Assembly: GCA_003696445.1 (NCBI GenBank)
Contig: RFHE01000177.1
Coordinates: 1-45,494, forward strand
Direction of reading: 5' to 3'
DNA: 45,494 nucleotides
From: Calditrichota bacterium
Lineage (GTDB): Bacteria > Calditrichota > Calditrichia > RBG-13-44-9 > J042
In this document: positions 42,384 through 45,494 of the stretch, piece by piece
Position numbering within the stretch: the first letter of the stretch is position 1
How the letters are laid out: every line of letters begins with the position of its first letter
Notes under the pieces: model-generated
Seen by the model: only the letters and a program-made list of their open reading frames with translations
Told to the model about the DNA's origin: nothing
Databases searched by the model: none
Program-made: the position numbers and the translations under genes

Positions 42384-42842
42384 ATGACCCAGTTTTTGAA
42401 TTCGAGAGCCGTTTATGCTTTGCGAGCCATGATTTTCATCGCCTGGAAGTGTGAGGAACGAGACTTCATTCCGGTTCGCGAAATAGCCAAAGCTCTTGAT
42501 CTTTCTTTTTCTTTTTTGGCCAAAATCATCGGCCAACTGGTAGAACAGGGTCTGCTGGTCTCGCACCGCGGGCCGGCCGGCGGCGTGGGGCTGGCTCGCC
42601 CGGCCGATCAAATTAACCTGGCCGAAATTCTGTGGGCTGTGGAAGGCGAAGACTATCTGGAAGGTTGCCTTCTTCAACTCCCGGGATGTGAAGAAGCAAC
42701 CCCCTGCCCCATTCACGACCAGTGGAGTAAAATCCGAGAGCAGATTAAGCAGGTGTTTGTAAATACCAGCCTTAAGGAGCTGGCTACCAAGGTCCAAAAA
42801 GAAGGCCTTCGCTTAGCCGATCTTCCCTTCGAAAAGTATTGA
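42384..42842 (+). CDS. Rrf2-family transcriptional regulator, likely Fe-S type
   Basis: The 152-residue protein has the Rrf2 winged helix: FLNSRAVYALRAMIFIAWKC, then VREIAKALDLSFSFLAKIIG and the recognition/wing GLLVSHRGPAGGVGLARPAD. Three cysteines follow in CLLQLPGCEEATPCPIHDQW, the layout that binds an iron-sulfur cluster in IscR, NsrR and RsrR-like members. It may sense iron-sulfur status, nitric oxide or redox. The start ATG 42384 follows GAAGG eight bases upstream; GTG 42375 is in frame but overlaps that site. It is 19 bases after prfB and may be co-transcribed; which genes it controls is not visible. Confidence 0.92.
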   Translation: MTQFLNSRAVYALRAMIFIAWKCEERDFIPVREIAKALDLSFSFLAKIIGQLVEQGLLVSHRGPAGGVGLARPADQINLAEILWAVEGEDYLEGCLLQLPGCEEATPCPIHDQWSKIREQIKQVFVNTSLKELATKVQKEGLRLADLPFEKY

Positions 42843-42907
42843 ATGTCTTTCCTGCCAGCAGAAGTCTGCCAGGCAGAGGGGTAGCAGCGTTGTTCTGGCC
42901 GTTGTTT

Positions 42908-42937
42908 TCTGCCGGTCCTGCATAGTTTCCCGGCAGA
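42908..42937. other. Stem-loop in the Rrf2-TPR gap
   Basis: TCTGCCGG (42908-42915) and CCGGCAGA (42930-42937) form a perfect eight-base stem with a 14-base loop, 65 bases after the Rrf2 stop. No U-run follows on the plus strand. A smaller CTGCC/GGCAG repeat lies before it. A TAAATTTG at 43092-43099 could be the -7 element for the next gene. Nothing else stands out in 42843-43132. Confidence 0.4.
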
Positions 42938-43132
42938 TGCCATTCCGTCGGGTAAAACCACCCTGTTTTCCTTGAACGACCAGAGGCTGTTTTTTCGAGA
43001 AGGAAACGCTTCAATTCAGTCGCATGCCTTTCCCGGCCCAGAGAAACAATGTAATTTACCTTATAGAAAATCACTGCTCGCTCAGTAATTTTAAATTTGT
43101 TTTGCGCTGAAGAAATTAACTGGGAGACCCTG

Positions 43133-44458
43133 ATGCGACAGACGGTAGCGACTTTCCTGTTCATCCTGTGTTTTCTTGGGGTGAGGCAATCCCGGGCCGG
43201 GGAAACCACCCTTGCGGACAGCATCCAGTTTCTCATTCAGCAGGCACAGTTCAGTGAGGCCACCCGCCTTGCGGAACAGGCGCTTAAAGAGCATCCCGAG
43301 GAAGCCCGGTTGTTTTACCTGGCCGGGACGGCCTGGCAGGGGCTGTTCAATCCGCTGAAAGCGCTCACATATTTTCAGGGGGCGGAACGCCTGGCGCCTT
43401 ACAACCCAACTTATCTGTTTGCCCTGGCTCGGATTTACTACCAGCTTTCTCGTTATCAGGACGCCGAACGGCTGTTCAAAAGAATTCTGGCCAATCAGCC
43501 GGATCACCAAGCGGCCCGCCTGTGGCTAGCGGACTGCCAGTTCAGTCAACAGCAGTACGGGGCCGCTTTACAAATTTACAGGGCCATCGTCCAGCGGGAC
43601 AGTTTAAACCTGTTTGTCCTGCAACGAACGGCCACCTGTCTTCAAAGACTTGGAAACGCATCCGAGGCACTGGCTTTTTGGCAAAAGCTGATTGAGTTGG
43701 ACCCGGGAAACATCCCCTCAGCCCAGGCTCTGGCCAAATTTTACCTGAGCAAAAATCAGCTAGACAGTGCCCGGGCCATTCTGACTACCGCCCTTTCCTA
43801 CAATCCCCATTCCAGTTCCCTTCTCAAACTACGGGCCAGGGTCGCCTACCGTGCTGGGAATTACCGCCAGGCAGCCAGTGTGTACCGGCAATTGCTTGCT
43901 CAGGGGGATAGTTCCAGTTTTGTGCTTCGCCGTCTGGGAAGTTGCCTGCTTTATGTGGATTCCCTACAAGCAGCCGAAACGTTTCTGATGAAAGCGACAG
44001 CGCGGGACAGTACCGACGCGTTAAGCTGGTTTTACTTGGGGTTGTTGTACAACGAACAGGAATCGTATGCGAAAAGTGCTCGTGCTCTGGAAAGAGCCAT
44101 CCAGTTAAGCCGGCCCGATTTTTTGGCCGATGCCTTCGCACAACTGGCCACCGCCTACCAGGCTCTGGGCAAACACAGCCAGGCCATACAAGCCTTTAAA
44201 CAGGCCCTGAAACTGGATTCAACCCAGACTGCCCTGTGGTTTTATTTGGCCTCGACTTACGATGCCTATTATGCGGACCGGCGCGTCCCGCTGTTCTACT
44301 ACCGAAAATTTCTGGAAGTAGCCGGCAATAGTGCCGATCCCGCACTCAACGAGTATGCACGCTTCCGAATTGAAAAGCTGGTGGAGGAAATCCACTTTCA
44401 CCAACACGGCCAGACCAGCACCGTTAATCGGCAAAACCAAATCGACCAGGGCGGTTAA
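43133..44458 (+). CDS. Secreted/periplasmic TPR protein
   Basis: The 441-residue protein starts at ATG 43133 with GGGAG six bases upstream and begins with a signal peptide (MRQTVATFLFILCFLGVRQS, cleavage near ARA/GE). The rest is about ten tetratricopeptide units with the usual pattern, for example NPLKALTYFQGAERLAPYNP, RYQDAERLFKRILANQPDHQ, NASEALAFWQKLIELDPGNI and KHSQAIQAFKQALKLDSTQT. It is probably a periplasmic scaffold for an envelope complex. The longer in-frame start at 43097 would destroy the signal peptide. It converges on hutU with about 64 bases between; a small GCGCC/GGCGC hairpin near 44492-44514 lies in that gap. Confidence 0.88.
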   Translation: MRQTVATFLFILCFLGVRQSRAGETTLADSIQFLIQQAQFSEATRLAEQALKEHPEEARLFYLAGTAWQGLFNPLKALTYFQGAERLAPYNPTYLFALARIYYQLSRYQDAERLFKRILANQPDHQAARLWLADCQFSQQQYGAALQIYRAIVQRDSLNLFVLQRTATCLQRLGNASEALAFWQKLIELDPGNIPSAQALAKFYLSKNQLDSARAILTTALSYNPHSSSLLKLRARVAYRAGNYRQAASVYRQLLAQGDSSSFVLRRLGSCLLYVDSLQAAETFLMKATARDSTDALSWFYLGLLYNEQESYAKSARALERAIQLSRPDFLADAFAQLATAYQALGKHSQAIQAFKQALKLDSTQTALWFYLASTYDAYYADRRVPLFYYRKFLEVAGNSADPALNEYARFRIEKLVEEIHFHQHGQTSTVNRQNQIDQGG

Positions 44459-44522
44459 TCTCGGCGACTGCCGGGCGGGGAAATCGGTTCAGCGCCCTAC
44501 GTGTCCAGCGGCGCACTCCCGA

Positions 44523-45494
44523 TCAGTCCACCAGCATCGGAATCTTAATGCCGTGCTTGCGGGCAAAGGCAATGGCTTCCTCGTAACCGGCGTCTGCATG
44601 GCGGGCAATACCGATGCCCGGATCGTTGGTCAGCACCCGCTCGATGCGCACCGCCGTTTCCGGAGAACCGTCGGCGACCATCACCTGACCGGAATGCTGG
44701 GAATAGCCGATGCCCACCCCACCTCCATGGTGCATGGAAACCCAGGAAGCACCGGAAGCCACGTTGAGCATCCCGTTCAGCAGCGGCCAGTCCGCAATGG
44801 CGTCGCTGCCGTCCTTCATGGCCTCGGTTTCCCGATTGGGCGAGGCAACCGAACCGGTGTCCAGATGATCGCGCCCGATCACAATGGGGGCCTTAATTTC
44901 GCCCTTCGCCACCAGATCGTTGATGGCCAACCCAAAGCGGGCCCGCTCCCCGTAGCCCAACCAGCAAATCCTGGCTGGCAGCCCTTGAAACTTGACCCGC
45001 TTCTGCGCCATATCGATCCAGCGCACCAGGGGCTTGTTTTCCGGAAACAACTCTTTTACCAGTTCATCGGTGCGGTAAATGTCCTCGGGATCCCCAGAAA
45101 GGGCCACCCAGCGAAAGGGCCCGCGACCTTCGCAAAACAGCGGCCGGATGTAAGCGGGCACAAATCCCGGATACGCAAACGCCTCTTTGAACCCGGCCTT
45201 TTCCGCCTGCCCGCGCAGGTTATTGCCATAATCGAAGGCCACCGCCCCGCGTTTTTTCATCTCTACAATGGCCTCGCAATGACGTCTCATGGACTGAAAG
45301 GCCAGTGCAATGTAGCGTTCCGGATCGGACTTGCGCAGGGCCAGGGCTTCCTGATAGGGCAGTCCGGCCGGCACGTAGCCGTTCAATTCGTCATGGGCGG
45401 AGGTCTGATCGGTTACCACATCCGGGATGATGCCCCGGCGAACAAATTCAGGAAACACATCGGCTGCATTGCCCAGAAGCCCGATGGAGAGGGG
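44523..45494 (-). CDS. hutU: Urocanate hydratase, N-terminus cut by window edge
   Basis: HutU turns urocanate into imidazolonepropionate, the second step of histidine breakdown, using tightly bound NAD+ as an electrophile. The last 323 residues of about 555 are present. The frame stays open to the edge, so a GTG at 45458 is internal, inside the family stretch [18 protein letters not shown]. Other family motifs are [16 protein letters not shown], the conserved Cys in [34 protein letters not shown] and [20 protein letters not shown]. FtcD at 16.4 kb belongs to the same pathway; neighbouring hut genes may lie beyond the right edge. Confidence 0.96.
   Translation of the reverse strand, partial: PLSIGLLGNAADVFPEFVRRGIIPDVVTDQTSAHDELNGYVPAGLPYQEALALRKSDPERYIALAFQSMRRHCEAIVEMKKRGAVAFDYGNNLRGQAEKAGFKEAFAYPGFVPAYIRPLFCEGRGPFRWVALSGDPEDIYRTDELVKELFPENKPLVRWIDMAQKRVKFQGLPARICWLGYGERARFGLAINDLVAKGEIKAPIVIGRDHLDTGSVASPNRETEAMKDGSDAIADWPLLNGMLNVASGASWVSMHHGGGVGIGYSQHSGQVMVADGSPETAVRIERVLTNDPGIGIARHADAGYEEAIAFARKHGIKIPMLVD

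Noticed and set aside
1-45494. CRISPR arrays, tRNA, rRNA, insertion sequences, integrases or prophage genes
   Set aside because: I looked for regular short repeats, cloverleaf-like stretches, rRNA-like conserved blocks and transposase or integrase motifs and found none.

Overview
The window (about 45.5 kb, roughly 53% GC by eye) is a chromosomal piece of a Gram-negative bacterium: it encodes two predicted outer-membrane beta-barrels, the murein-recycling ligase Mpl and many sensory kinases. Three intergenic sites fit the TTTG-N19/20-TAnnTTTG promoter layout known from Bacteroidota. Together with several long TPR proteins and a PorV-like barrel, this suggests a member of the FCB assemblage (for example Calditrichota, KSB1 or Ignavibacteria-like). 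That placement is inference from style; no rRNA or tRNA gene is present to settle it.

Layout. 1-3.8 kb: truncated thioredoxin reductase (trxB), an orphan DUF58 protein and a PorV-like outer-membrane protein. 4.0-7.8 kb: a three-gene type IV pilus/type II secretion-like operon whose GspE/PilB-like member has lost every ATPase motif and whose PilM-like member has lost its nucleotide-binding signatures, while the prepilin peptidase looks intact. 8-12.2 kb: rsmB, a membrane SDH/ClpP-class protease next to a rhomboid protease, and a tandem universal stress protein. 12.2-18.2 kb: OPT-family transporter, citrate synthase, a small unknown protein and the bifunctional FtcD of histidine breakdown. 18.3-24 kb: hybrid histidine kinase, secreted M64 metallopeptidase and acyl-CoA dehydrogenase. 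24-29 kb: TPR protein, HD-GYP response regulator, mpl and trmJ. 29.1-29.7 kb: a small HicB-like gene overlapping an unknown gene, behind a near-consensus promoter that carries a palindrome. 29.7-39.3 kb: a signalling block with a second hybrid kinase, an HDOD protein, and a cluster of solute-binding protein, membrane kinase, NtrC-type regulator and small barrel. 39.5-45.5 kb: SpoIID-like protein, prfB with its programmed +1 frameshift, an Rrf2 regulator, a secreted TPR protein and truncated urocanate hydratase (hutU).

How parts may work together. HutU and FtcD are two steps of histidine breakdown. The 33.7-39.3 kb cluster looks like one sensory unit: periplasmic binding protein, transmembrane kinase, sigma-54 activator and outer-membrane protein, with no ABC permease. 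The most unusual items are the pseudo-ATPase pilus-like operon, an approximately 235-bp diverged repeat present twice in the same orientation (20.9-21.1 kb and 33.1-33.4 kb), each copy upstream of a minus-strand signalling gene, the HicB-like pair, and a set of 3'-end stem-loops without U-tracts.
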